Assembly: GCA_003427395.1 (NCBI GenBank)
Contig: BFEA01000956.1
Location: 45,130-90,911, forward strand
DNA: 45,782 nucleotides
Source: Chara braunii
Lineage: Eukaryota > Streptophyta > Charophyceae > Charales > Characeae
Reading direction: 5' to 3'
Below, in pieces: positions 9,827 through 20,796 of this stretch (position 1 is the first letter of the stretch; each line of letters opens with the position of its first letter). The position numbers were made by a program, and so were the translations under genes. The notes below the pieces were generated by a model. It was given only the letters and a program-made list of their open reading frames with translations. It searched no databases and was not told where the DNA came from.

Positions 9827-10490
9827 GTTTTATATCAGAGCCTTGCGCTTGACGCCTCGCCGCCCCGACGTCTAAAAGTTATGGGACTGCCGGGCTCGCG
9901 CGTAGGCGCGGCGCCTGGGATTATTATAGGCCGCCGGCACCGCCCATAAAAGGGAAGTGTGTCCTAAGGCCATGAGTTTTTGTTTTAAGGGCCAGAGGAC
10001 CTTTGCCCTATCCCCCCCTTCTTGGGTTCGTGCGAGTTTGTTGCTTCTTAGAGATTTTTTTGGTTGGACGTTGTAGTCCGTGGCAGCCGTCAAAGTCAAA
10101 CCCCTTGACTTTCGCCCAGGCCCCGGGGAGGACTCACCCCTAGGGCCGCGAGACACGACCACCACCACAGGCATGGGCCTGTGTACCACCCACTCTGCAT
10201 AAGGGTGCAGAAGAGGGTGTGTGGTCCTCAACCGCTCATGGCGGTTGTCCAGCGTCGAGAGATTAACCCTCAAGGCGCGAGTCAGCCGACACTTGGGTGT
10301 CGAATGCGACCCTCGAGATTAACGAGGACCGCATGAGTATGGGTACTACACAGTACGCCATCACTGCGACCGCTTGCGTACGCTTGCATTGCGAGTCGAC
10401 ATGAGTTAGCCCTGCCTCCGCGCGATTTTTATATCAAGTCTCGCGCGCGACGCCCATTTGATTTCCGTATCGAAAAGTTATGGGATGGCT
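9780..10490. repeat. Diverged ~110-bp repeat pair, 604 bp apart
   Basis: The segment about 9795-9890 (GACATAGGGTTGGCC..., TTTTATATCAGAG..., AAAAGTTATGGGA) and the segment about 10398-10485 (GACATGAGTTAGCCC..., TTTTATATCAAG..., AAAAGTTATGGGA) share order and several exact blocks. They could be two copies of an element's LTR end and leader. Between them and on to 10972 I see no convincing gene. Confidence 0.5.
9828..9845 (+). promoter_or_regulatory. Primer-binding-site-like sequence
   Basis: ATATCAGAGCC lies just after the putative LTR end and resembles the initiator-Met tRNA primer site of plant retroelements (TGGTATCAGAGC) with changes in the first bases. A diverged relative occurs near 10430-10440. 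Confidence 0.3.
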
Positions 10491-10972
10491 ACTGATGGGC
10501 TAGGAGCCTTGTCGCGTTGTTTGTGTTGCATTGTTCGTGTGGTGTCGTTTCGTGCGTATGTGTTCTATTTTGGAGTTCGTAGAGTGGTGTGCGTGTGGTG
10601 CGTGGGATGCGTCCTAGTCGACTGGCGTCGAGCCGCGCTTGGGACCTTCAGCCCCCTAAGATGTCGGTTCGCGTGCGGGTCCGATAGGCGTATTACCGCG
10701 CGTACCCCCTATGCTACAACGAACGAGAAACGCCCTCGGCTGGTCCACCTCTGCGATTGCAACCGAGTAGCTTTCGTATTGTGGATAGGTAGCTCGGCGT
10801 GGATACGTCCACCGAAGTGAGGTGACAGCTCCCGTAAAGTGAAGGTAAGTTGTGCCTCGCATAGGCCCTACCCTTTCGTAGGGGCTCGCGAGAGGTATGG
10901 CTGGTGCACTTGGCCGAAGCGGCCTAAGGAAGCTCCACTCGCGCGTTATGTCGAGATTGATCCAACTCCTGC

Positions 10973-11500
10973 GTGACGCGGCCGAGAGGGTCCCGCGCCG
11001 CCGCGTGCAGTGCCGGGCCGATGCGCTCGACAACGGTTTTTGCAGACCGACAAGCATCTAGTCAGAGGAATCCGATGGTGGACGAACATGCTGAAGGAGG
11101 CATTGACGGATTATCACAGCGCGATTTGCAGAACAGGCTATATGATTATAGATTCAATGATTCTGTCATTCAATCTGAACTGGAGGAGGAGTACAGTGAA
11201 AAATGTGCCGAATGGTACGAATACAACGTAGCAACTTTGCTTCACGACAAAAAACAACTATCTAATGAAGTTCGGCCTGTAGTTCGGTATGATGTTCCAG
11301 GTAAGGTTCCGAGTGATTATGCAGTGAGAAGGGCGTGTGGTCGGAACCTCACGGAAAATGAAGGCCTTCGATGGACCCAGGAGGAGTTGTTGCAAATGTT
11401 GAAGAAGAAGGAGGAGAAAGTGAAGATGTTGAGGAATGTCTTTCACCGTGTGGAGTTGAATGCACAGGCGGTGCTTGAAAGTTTCCTTGCAGGGAAGTGA
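10973..11500 (+). CDS. Unknown coiled-coil protein, N-terminal part
   Basis: I do not recognise the family. The likely start is internal: the ATG in the MVDEHAEGG context (about 11072) follows a low-quality Arg/Ala-rich leader and opens an acidic, helical sequence with a Glu-rich segment (ELEEEYSEKCAEWYEYN) and a Lys/Glu-rich coiled-coil segment (LLQMLKKKEEKVKML) near the end. Composition looks coding rather than random. It overlaps by 41 bases another coding-quality frame that continues the protein. Either a frameshift or a short intron joins them: TTTCCTTGCAG at 11482-11492 is a good acceptor and the downstream frame is in phase right after it. No enzymatic motif is visible. Confidence 0.5.
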   Translation: MTRPRGSRAAACSAGPMRSTTVFADRQASSQRNPMVDEHAEGGIDGLSQRDLQNRLYDYRFNDSVIQSELEEEYSEKCAEWYEYNVATLLHDKKQLSNEVRPVVRYDVPGKVPSDYAVRRACGRNLTENEGLRWTQEELLQMLKKKEEKVKMLRNVFHRVELNAQAVLESFLAGK

Positions 11501-12101
11501 ACATGTGATAGATTCCTCCGTGTCCGGCTCTTTGAACGTGAAGGAGGTGCAAAGTAGTAAGGATATGGAAAGAAAATTTCAAACTCTGATTCAATCATCG
11601 GTCAAAAATGATTTGTTGGATCAGCTTTCGGAACTTAGTAATAGAGTTGACACACACCTGTTGCAAGAGTGTCAGAGTTTACGTCGGCGACTAGAAGAAG
11701 CGGAGATTGCAATAAGAAAAATATTGTTGGCTGGTGCATTGCCGTCCATTGATCCTTCTTTTGCCTCCAACCTATTTGAAATTTCATCGACTGCGACTTT
11801 GGAAGGTCTTCCAAAATCATCTCTGATTGCAATGCTACGGTCACTACAAAGTCTTGGTTCGGAATTGGCACACAGGAATGCGCTTTTAGAGGTGCAAAGT
11901 GCGATGAAGTTTCCAGTCAGTGATGATCAATTGAATAGTACGGTTATGCTGCTTGGAGATTTATACAAGCAGACACACGATGCATTGATGGATTCAATGT
12001 CCAGGGACAATTTTCCCGAGCTAATGGGCGATGGATTGGGGAATGGGATGTTGCGATGTTACAAAGAGCAGTTATACACGATGAGTTATGTAACCGGGTG
12101 A
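11460..12101 (+). CDS. Unknown coiled-coil protein, C-terminal part
   Basis: This continues the gene that starts upstream, in another frame. The coding-quality part starts at about 11493, just after a splice-acceptor-like sequence. It has heptad-like helices (LLDQLSELSNRVDTHLLQ, SLRRRLEEAEIAIRKIL), then a mixed helical region and an end in MSYVTG. The final residues come from the 5' end of an inserted repeat element. A GTAAC at 12090-12094 recurs at 13895-13899, and removing the insert would place a TAG two codons later, so little protein was lost. Function unknown. Confidence 0.5.
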   Translation: MHRRCLKVSLQGSEHVIDSSVSGSLNVKEVQSSKDMERKFQTLIQSSVKNDLLDQLSELSNRVDTHLLQECQSLRRRLEEAEIAIRKILLAGALPSIDPSFASNLFEISSTATLEGLPKSSLIAMLRSLQSLGSELAHRNALLEVQSAMKFPVSDDQLNSTVMLLGDLYKQTHDALMDSMSRDNFPELMGDGLGNGMLRCYKEQLYTMSYVTG

Positions 12102-12521
12102 ACGTGTTGAACGCGCGTTCACGCTCAAACGCGCGCGTTCATTCCCCCCCGGGCCGCGTTCAATCGCGTTCAAACGCGCTGCATGCCACGTGGCACGAAA
12201 AAATTGAACGCGACCCCGGAGGGCACGCGCGCGCATTGCGGACTAGGGGGGGTGGGCCTCATTCATCAAACCCCAAAATTGCAAAAATAAAATAAAATCA
12301 AGAGGCCTACTCCCCCTACCGCATCACCCCCCGCTATGTGTAAAGAGTCATTTTTTTTTGGGGGGGGGGGGGGGGAAGGAATCCCCCTAACATGGCTTAG
12401 ACAGCCAATGCGGGCTATCTGAAGGGTCCTCGCAGCCATGTGGCGCAGACCCCCCACCGCAATCACTCACGTAGGCCCTGCCGTGATTATCAGGGCTTGG
12501 CTGCACTACTCACCAAATGTG

Positions 12522-12843
12522 CAAACTAGAATGAATCTTCTGCAGAACATGGAATAATACGCTGTCATATGTTCTGTCTTTTGTGCCTGTGGTGAGTAGA
12601 GGCCCTTAGGGCCACTGCACGTATTCCTAAGAGAAGAAAAACCAGAAAAAAAAAAGAAGAGAAAAAGAAAAAACAATAAAAAAGAAAAACGAAAAATTTC
12701 TCTCGTTTTTCTTTTACAAACTAGAATGAATCTTCTGCAGAATATGGAATAATACGCTGCAATATGTTCTGTCTTTTGTGCCTGTGGTGAGTAGAGAGAG
12801 GCCCTTAGGGCCACTGCATGTATTCCTAAGAGAAGAAAAACGA
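12522..12843. repeat. ~195-bp tandem repeat running into gap
   Basis: Copy 1 starts at 12522 and copy 2 at 12717, both with CAAACTAGAATGAATCTTCT followed by a block containing GGCCCTTAGGGCCACTGCA. They differ at only a few bases plus a 4-base AGAG insertion. Copy 2 is interrupted by the assembly gap, so more copies probably lie inside it. Confidence 0.85.
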
Positions 12844-13541
12844 NNNNNNNNNNNNNNNNNNNNNNNNNNNNNNNNNNNNNNNNNNNNNNNNNNNNNNNNN
12901 NNNNNNNNNNNNNNNNNNNNNNNNNNNNNNNNNNNNNNNNNNNNNNNNNNNNNNNNNNNNNNNNNNNNNNNNNNNNNNNNNNNNNNNNNNNNNNNNNNNN
13001 NNNNNNNNNNNNNNNNNNNNNNNNNNNNNNNNNNNNNNNNNNNNNNNNNNNNNNNNNNNNNNNNNNNNNNNNNNNNNNNNNNNNNNNNNNNNNNNNNNNN
13101 NNNNNNNNNNNNNNNNNNNNNNNNNNNNNNNNNNNNNNNNNNNNNNNNNNNNNNNNNNNNNNNNNNNNNNNNNNNNNNNNNNNNNNNNNNNNNNNNNNNN
13201 NNNNNNNNNNNNNNNNNNNNNNNNNNNNNNNNNNNNNNNNNNNNNNNNNNNNNNNNNNNNNNNNNNNNNNNNNNNNNNNNNNNNNNNNNNNNNNNNNNNN
13301 NNNNNNNNNNNNNNNNNNNNNNNNNNNNNNNNNNNNNNNNNNNNNNNNNNNNNNNNNNNNNNNNNNNNNNNNNNNNNNNNNNNNNNNNNNNNNNNNNNNN
13401 NNNNNNNNNNNNNNNNNNNNNNNNNNNNNNNNNNNNNNNNNNNNNNNNNNNNNNNNNNNNNNNNNNNNNNNNNNNNNNNNNNNNNNNNNNNNNNNNNNNN
13501 NNNNNNNNNNNNNNNNNNNNNNNNNNNNNNNNNNNNNNNNN
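12844..13541. other. Assembly gap (698 N)
   Basis: A run of N. The left side is in a tandem repeat and the right side opens with AAGGATTTTTTACACAC, so repeats probably caused the break. Confidence 1.
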
Positions 13542-13552
13542 AAGGATTTTTT

Positions 13553-13658
13553 ACACACACACGCACACACACAGAGTCACGTACACACACACGCACACAC
13601 ATTCACACACACAGACACACACTTTCACACATACACTTTTTTTTTTTTTTTTTTTTTG
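13553..13658. repeat. (CA)n microsatellite and poly-T
   Basis: An interrupted CA/CACG repeat at 13553-13630 is followed by a T homopolymer at about 13637-13658. Confidence 0.9.
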
Positions 13659-13906
13659 GTTGCCCGTTTTGCCTGGGGCATTGGCCCATAGCCTTTCCCC
13701 AAGCACCACCGCCGCTCCCCACACTGCCCACAGCCCCCCCAAGCACCGCCGCCGCTCCCCAGCGCCCCCAACAGGCCTCCCGGACGTGGATGGTGCTCTG
13801 CGCGTTCGCGTTCAGAGCGTGCACCCGCGTTCTTTGAACGCGCGTTCAACGCGTTCAAAAACAAAACGCGGAACCCGCGTTCAACGAACACGCGGTAACA
13901 TAGACG

Positions 13907-14272
13907 ATGAGAGTTTTGTTGGTCAATATCATTCGTACGTACTCGCCAATGGGATTTATAAAGGATATGGAGAATGTGAAACGAGAATTAAATGGTTTGG
14001 CAAGCATTAATAAGCAACATGAGACGAGATTGCATGAGTTGGTGCTTGCATTAGTCGAAGTGCTAAGGCGTCGATGTTCCCGTTGTGGCCGTATGGGTCA
14101 TTATGCAAAAGGGGACTACAAAAAGGTGAACGATTTGATGGTTGTTCGACCTGACTCTGATGACAACACAAATCTTTATGCTTTAAGAAACGTTGTTGTT
14201 GATGAGCATCAACAGTTAGCAATGGAAAAAAGGAGAATGCAACTTCGCGAGGATAATGATGTACACGAGTAG
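13907..14272 (+). CDS. Zinc-knuckle-like ORF (degenerate CCHC)
   Basis: A 121-codon frame. Its helical N-terminal half (VKRELNGLASINKQHETRLHELVLALVEVLRR) is followed by a knuckle-like CSRCGRMGHYAKGDY. This matches CX2CX4HX4C except that the last Cys is Asp, so zinc binding is probably weakened. A charged tail follows (residues about 70-121). CCHC knuckles bind nucleic acid in Gag-like proteins and in some cellular proteins. The frame lies just after the inserted element that ends the 11460-12101 frame, so it may be the last exon or a frame-shifted tail of the same gene. The start is uncertain because another short open frame runs through 13910-14010. Confidence 0.45.
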   Translation: MRVLLVNIIRTYSPMGFIKDMENVKRELNGLASINKQHETRLHELVLALVEVLRRRCSRCGRMGHYAKGDYKKVNDLMVVRPDSDDNTNLYALRNVVVDEHQQLAMEKRRMQLREDNDVHE

Positions 14273-16249
14273 TGAGTAGAGCAGAATAGAGAATAAAGAG
14301 ATAGACTGGAATAGTATTGGAGAAGTTTAGTTCTTCAGTTCTTAGTTCTCTGTCTTTCTCTATCTTTACATCTCTTTCTCATTTTTCCTTCTCTCTCTCT
14401 CTTTCTCTCTCTGCTTCTCCGTCTATGTATGCATCTTCGTTTTCTGCAGTTCGTTGGGTAGAATAACTATAAAAATGTTTTGCTTCAAATAACATTGATA
14501 ATGATTTTTTAAAAGTTTTGCAAAAAAAACATTTAAATTTGATTTTTTTTGTCGGTTGCTCTTCCGTTGAATTCAACTCTTTATGTTTGTTTTTTCATCT
14601 CTGAGTCCTTTTTTTTTTATATCTCTCTTTTGAATTCGACTCTTTAAATTTGGATCCTTCTTTTATGTTTTTATTTTGATTTTAAAGGGTTTTTTTTTTC
14701 CGTTCTGACATTATCTTTCCCAAACATGATACTATTATTACTATATTAAAACCGAATCTAAGCTTTTGTTGCGAACGTTGTTGAAATTTTGTTTCTTCAT
14801 GTTATATGGTTTTCAGTATGTGCTCTTATATTCTTCTACTTATTGGTAAAAAAAAAAAAAAAAGACCGACAGGTGAGTATACTTAAAAAAAAACAATGCG
14901 AATATGGTATGTTACGAAAATGTGATTTAATGGAGAATCGTTAAAGAAAAGCATCGATAGTTAAAAAAAAAANAAAAAAAAAAAAAACACATTCAGCGTC
15001 TCCGATTACATATTGTCGAACGAAAGAAAAACATGGTTATTCGAAAACAAGGTACGTATAATTATGTTCCATTCCACGCTGAAAACATTAAGCCGCTTAG
15101 ATGAAGGAAAGTAAATAATATTGGGAGGGTTGGGTCGCACTGTGTAATGTAAGGAATATCGGAGAAGGAACCCGTCCGATAATAAATAATGAAAGTAACA
15201 ATAAACGTAACCTTTCTCCCAAGGCACCCATGCTATCCCGAACGACCTCCTTTCATGTAAGCCTGTTCCAAAAAATTATGTTCTTACCCCCTTTGCTCCT
15301 ATTTTGTCTAAGTTACCCAAACAAGGGAGGAGAGAAATGGTGAGGTCATCAACAGTTTGACCGACCTCAATCGCTAGGAATGACTCTTCCTGGAACCACG
15401 ACCTTCGAGGCTGGCTTGGGAGAGGTGCGGTACGCCGCATAGACCCATTTATAAGGGTGGTGCAATGTTGTTATGGTGGAGCCAACGCCTACTTTTGAGA
15501 TTCAGGCCTCGTGTCTGGGCGAGGAGGACGGGTGCCACAGACTACATCCTAGCGGTTGGGACTCGGGCAGGTTGGGGACAACTTTTACCCTTCTTCGATT
15601 TTTTTGTGAACGGTGACTGACTTAAAATACCCAAGGCTGGCCGCAAGTAAGAGCCGCCTCTCCTGAATGCGATTGGAGTCAAACGAAACTGCATTCCCAA
15701 TCACAAAGTTATACGAACAGGAAAGTGAGCCCTGTCAAGGAATGACAAAGGGTAAACGTGGATAAATGAGGTACGTATGGCTCGATCCTATGGGGCCCTG
15801 AAAAGACTAAAGGGCGTATAGGAAAAAAATATATATATGAAAAAGACATTATCATTTTTTTTATAAACACATAAAAAAAAATACAACGCACGGATAAAAT
15901 AGACAAAATACAATTGGTCATCAGTTGCTTAACCTTCATTCCCCTTGACATAAAGATTTAAAAAAAAGAAAATAAAATAAAGAACATCAACTCAACGTTT
16001 TCCTCCGTTCGTTTTTCGTTTTGTGTTTTACCAACTTCGTTTATCCTTTTACTATATTTTTTCTTTTTTTAAAATGTTTTGCCCTATATCTTTTTTATTA
16101 CTACCATAATTACGTTTGTAGACAAACATTCTGGGATATATATCATCCTGCTGATATTTAGATCTTCCATATTCCTCATAACCTTTGATTTTTACGTTTT
16201 AATTTAACATTATAGTCGCCTAGGAAGAGACGCATGAACGCCCGTTCAC
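14273..16249. other. AT-rich gene-less stretch
   Basis: A CT-rich block lies at 14378-14412. AT-rich sequence with many A and T homopolymers follows (for example 14850-14865 and 14963-14985 with one ambiguous base). A more GC-balanced patch spans 15220-15720. No frame of coding quality. Just before the Helitron-related frames, 16232-16243 carries GAACGCCCGTTC, a relative of the palindrome in the 12.1-13.9 kb element. Confidence 0.6.
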
Positions 16250-16648
16250 ATGGCAGGGGATGAAAGCATAGATAAGGATTCACTGGACATTAATTTGTTT
16301 TCCGCTCCGAACTCTCCTTTGTCTGCCGACAAGTCCTCGCACGTTCCATGGAAGCGTCGAAGACGCGTTCGCCGTTGTGAAAAACATGTTATCGCTCCTT
16401 TGTTGTCTTCTCCAACAATACCTAACTGCGATAACTCTCCTGCCATTGATTCCGCTCGAGTTGATTACCCTTCAGTACAAAATCCTTCTTTTTCGGCGAA
16501 TGATGGTCTGGGATTGCGTGTACGTTCGGATATTATTCAATGTCCCTTTACGACTGAAACACGGGTATCATCAAAAGATGAACACCGCAAACGTGGTCGG
16601 CCGCCTTCCAGAGTCGGCGGACTCGAAGGTCTTTACTACAACCGCTAG
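16250..16648 (+). pseudogene. Helitron-associated 5' ORF fragment
   Basis: The frame begins with ATG in the CACATGGCAGGGG context. It encodes a Ser/Pro-rich basic segment (WKRRRRVRRCEKH at about residues 28-40) and ends near a KRGRPPSRV motif that resembles an AT-hook (GRP core). The long Rep-helicase frame is already open here in another register and takes over around 16600-16640, so a small indel probably separates the real N-terminus from the rest. If so this is the N-terminal tail of the Helitron protein. Otherwise it is a small separate ORF. Function beyond DNA binding cannot be inferred. Confidence 0.45.
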
Positions 16649-18921
16649 GTGCTGTGGGTGATGTGACTACTGACGGAAGGGGCAAACAACCGATGATAAC
16701 TCCTGATCGCAGGCTTGATTGTTCTGTGGAAGAACAATGTAGTGATAGACCTTTGTCTTTCCAACAAACAATTTCATTGTCGGATGGTATCGCAAACCCT
16801 CAGTTTTTTGTCTGTAGGAGTCAAGAAAATGTTGATGTTGGTATGAGTGAGATTCGTTGCCAAGGAAACCTGCCTATCACCTTGCGTAGTGCACGACCTA
16901 ATGAAAATTTTACACATGATGCAGTTCGTACAAATTTTGTTCGTACGATCGAAACAACCTTTCCAGTTCATGATTCTTCCTTTCATTCGCCACATGTAAA
17001 TAAAAGTTCGTCGTCCACATTCGTAGAAGATGTGCGACGAAGATGTGAGCAACCTGATCTTCATCTTTCCATCAAAACTGCTCATGCACAGACATGCTCT
17101 TCTCTTGGAAACTTGCCAAACCCTCCGAACGCAATGGTTAGGACGTTTGTTGGATTTCATAATCGTCGAAGGAGATCGGCAATATTAAAACCGATTCGTT
17201 CGAGTCGCAACAGACGATATCATATGTTGTGCCTTCGGGCACTGCGCACCGGTAAAGTCGCGTGTCGTTTGAACCTTGGATTGTCGTCGTCCGTACGTCG
17301 GCCTGTCTTCCCCGATTTCGATGCACATGCGGTAGTTGTTGAAAGTACAGTGACCGGTGGCGGTGGAACAGAACAAGTCCATATGATGAATGGCGATGAA
17401 CCGAGGTCTACATCGTATGAAATTTTCACTCGAAAGAAAAGACTCCAAACATGGGCAAGCTATCACGTTAAACGTATGCGTGCATTGAGAGTCGCGATTA
17501 AGAATCACAAGAGGAAAGACGATATCGATGCTCACAAATATTTTTTGCGGGGTGTGAGGCAAAGTTTGACCCCTGTAAATATCCTTCAAGAGATTCGAGC
17601 AACCACCTACGGCCAGCCACGGGGTGCATCTTCTTCTTCGAAGGAAACGCATCGTCATTGTTCTCAACCGAGGCAATGTCGAAGTATGTTGGGGAGAGCG
17701 GAGCAGTCGCACAATCCGTCCATTGTGATTCAAAATTCAGTGAACAGTTGGGAATATGGTGAGCCGGATAATCAGGATGAGGAAATGAATGATTTGGATG
17801 ATGATCCGCCTGCTGATATGAATGCACTCCCGTCCGTACTCGTGGCAACACCGTATGCAGCGGTTGAGAACACCGTGGCTATTGCTAGCACGGTTCAAGC
17901 GTTCGACATTGGTGGTCGAGAACAGTGCAGGTATTGTGGTGCAAAGTTGTGGAATCATGAAAAAAATTGGACAAAAATATGTTGCAGAAAAGGTACAAGA
18001 CGTTGTCCTCTGTGGGAATGGCTTCGAGAAGGGTCCCCGGAGCATGAGATTCTTTCTATTTGGACGTCTCAGACTTCTGAAGGCCGATTCGTTCGAAACA
18101 ATGTGACGATAATCAATAACAGTTTATCTCTCGCATCCTCGCGGTTGAAGCAACCGAGCGATGGCGTTCAGGGATTCCAGGGCCAACTTCGGGCTCAGGG
18201 TCCGATCTATCATCGTGTCGGTGCATTGGCTGTGGGGGAAGGGGAACGTCTTCGGTTTGCACAACTTTACTTGCACGATCCTCACCGTTTGGATGATGCG
18301 ATTGATCAAAGAGTGGATTTCCTTAATTTGCCTGCACACACGTCTGATGCTGAACTTCACCGAATGAGACGACTGTTAAAAAGGTTTCACGAGTTGCTAC
18401 AACAGTGTAACAACTACGTGAAGGACTTCATGGTCATCGCCGACCTTCCACCGGGAGTGTTGAATGGAAGGAAGTTGGTCATAAATCCGGATGCCATGGC
18501 CGCGGAGGAACATCGGAGGCGTTACAATCGTCCGACAGGCCTACAGGAGGTCTGCGTTCTCATGGCAGATGACCTTCTTCCTCGTGAGCTTGAGATTCGT
18601 TTGCGTGCTCCTCTTCCGGGTGAGCGGGCAACAGTTGTCGTTCCGGAGTGTTCCCGAGCGCACGACTGTTTGAGGTTTGTTTTGCTTTTCCCAGAAGGAA
18701 TTGATAGCTGGTCTGTCCGCCGTGCCTCGGAAGCTGGATGGCCGCCAAGGCTCAGTGCAAAGGAGTACTATGCGTTTCACCTGCACGAACACGATGGTGA
18801 AAGGCCTTGCCTCCTTTATGCGGCATGTCTTTTCCACGAGTTTTGTTGGATGGCTTACGCTAAGGTTGAATCCCTTCGCTTGAAATGGGTAAGATTCCAT
18901 CAGAAAGACTTGCGGTCATAA
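16582..18921 (+). pseudogene. Helitron Rep-helicase, N-terminal part (zinc finger, Rep N domain)
   Basis: This is the first segment of a Rep/helicase protein kept in one frame to 22071. In the part numbered from the GTG at 16654, residues about 1-400 are variable. A Cys-rich element (CRYCGAKLWNHE...ICC, residues about 425-444) matches the zinc-finger region before Helitron Rep domains. From about 660 on, SAKEYYAFHLHEHDG and FHEFCWMAYAKVESLRLKWVR are typical of the Helitron-like N domain. The TAA at 18919-18921 interrupts the domain in mid-helix. The sequence resumes in the same frame with YYQDLRDAV, so this is a nonsense mutation (probably CAA to TAA) and not a true end. The upstream limit is an in-frame TGA at 16579. 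Confidence 0.8.
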
Positions 18922-20796
18922 TATTATCAGGACCTGCGAGACGCTGTGCAACAAAATCAACACGGTGATGGTGTCGGGACAAAAATACTTCTGCCCTCCA
19001 CCTTCACTGGGGGACCACGGTATATAACCGAAAGATATCATGACAGCGTGGCAATCGTGGGGCGGTTTGGAAAACCCGATCTTTTTATCACTATGACGTA
19101 TAACACAAACTGGTCAGAGATCCAACAAGCCCTCTTGCCGGGTCAGTGTGCAACCGACAGGCCTGATCTTCTTGCCCGAGTGTTCAAAGGTTTTCTCACC
19201 CAGCTCATTGACGAGATTAAGAAAAAACGGATCTTTGGGAGAGTCGATGGACTGTTATATGTGGTGGAGTTCCAAAAAAGGGGTCTGCCGCATGCACACA
19301 TATTGGTCATCTTGCATTCGGATGATAAAATCCGCGATCCAGATGCTGTTGATAACGTAGTGTGTGCAGAGATTCCGCCTGAAGGGGAAAGGGTTGTCAA
19401 ATTCATGTTGCGTTGCATTTGTGGTGAGGACAAACAGGATGCTTCGTATACCGAGAACGGGAAGTGCACGAAAGGGTTTCCAAAAGAATTCATTTCCACG
19501 ACAACCTTCAAAGATGAACAAACTTATCCTTCTTATAGGAGAAGAAAACCAAGTGACGGTGACTTTACGGTCATTCAAAATCACGTTGTTTATGACAATC
19601 GTCGAGTGGTCCCGTATAACCCGTACTTGCTGCTGAGGTTTAACTGCCACATCAATGTCGAATGTTGTGCTAACATCAAGGCGTACAAGTATGTGTATAA
19701 GTACGTGTATAAAGGGTGTGATCGTGCCATGGTTTGCGAACAAGATAATGATGCACCTGTCGATGAAGTCAAATCCTATCAAGATATGCGTGTTGTTGGT
19801 GCATGCAAGGCATGGTGGTGTCTGTTTGAGTTCGACCTTGCGGAACAGTGGCCCGCAGTCGAAAGATTGCCCGTGCATATTGAGAACATGCAAAAAGTGG
19901 TGTTCGAACCGGGCATGAAAGATAATGTTCTTTCGCGTGGACCGCCGACCACAAAATTGACGGCATGGATGGATCACAACTCTTTGAACGCACATGTTTC
20001 TAAACACGAGCTCCCTTTGTATCCTGACATTATTAAAACTCATGTGTGGGATAATCAATACAAGGTGTGGAACAGAAGAAAGCGTGCTCTTCATGATGCT
20101 CCTTTCGAAAAGATATCTCGATTGCATTATGCTAGGGTCACGGAAGGCGAACGCTTCAATCTCCGTGTGTTGCTATACCATGAACACTCTCGTGGAGCAA
20201 GCTCTTTTGCAGAAATTTGTACCGTGGATGGAGTCGAATACGATTCGTTTCGATCGGTGTGTCTTCGATTAGGACTTTTGCAAACCGATGATGGATATAA
20301 TCAATATATAGAGACGACCGCACTCCATTATATGCCTGCAGAGGTTCGTAAAGTGTTCGCTATGCTTCTGCTGTTTGGCCCGGGCAACGATCCTATTCAA
20401 TTCTTTCAACGGCATTGGGACAAAATGTGTGATGATTTTCAGTATCGTTCGGGCTCTCTAATTCTTCCTCCGATTGTTTTGCAATGTTTGGTGCTCTTTG
20501 ATCTTGACCGTATCTTACACGAGTTTGACAAAAACATTCGCCTGTTCGGTCTTTATTATCCGACCNCTGATGGAGAAACGGTTGCCGACGACATAAACAG
20601 GCATTACNAGAACAGGANTGTGTCGTCGATTATAAATGACGAGTTGTCNTATGATCCGATTGNGATGCGAACTAGATTTGAGTCTAATTTTCGACGTCTT
20701 CGACCACGCCAAAGAGTGCTCGTGCAAAGAGTTGTTCGGGCCGTGGAAGAGAAACAACCGCTTTATGCTTTTGTAAATGCGCCGGCAGGAACATGA
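18922..20796 (+). pseudogene. Helitron Rep nuclease (HUH) to start of helicase
   Basis: This continues the Rep domain in the same frame. Numbered from 18946, FGKPDLFITMTYNTNW (residues 41-56) is Rep motif 1, GLPHAHIL (113-120) is the HUH metal-binding motif with His116 and His118, and AYKYVYKYVYKG (246-257) is the two-tyrosine region that would nick and join single-stranded DNA in rolling-circle transposition. The segment ends at the Pif1-type helicase entrance QPLYAFVNAPAGT followed by TGA (20794-20796). Walker A should continue GKT here; instead there is a stop and a short deletion. Ambiguous bases occur at 20566-20665. Confidence 0.85.

Larger units (their letters stand above)
12095..13894. 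mobile_element. TIR-like element with GAACGCG palindromes, contains gap
   Basis: Both ends carry the perfect 14-bp palindrome TGAACGCGCGTTCA (12108-12121 and 13835-13848) and further GAACGCG/CGCGTTC blocks in inverted arrangement. The 5-bp GTAAC on each side (12090-12094 and 13895-13899) is a candidate target duplication. Inside are a G homopolymer (12360-12374), a ~195-bp tandem repeat, a 698-base assembly gap, a CA microsatellite and a T tract. No transposase is visible, though the gap could hide one. The superfamily cannot be assigned. Confidence 0.5.

Noticed and set aside
12506-14010. Frames of 258-410 codons across 12.5-14.0 kb
   Set aside because: Open only because they run through the N gap and microsatellite.
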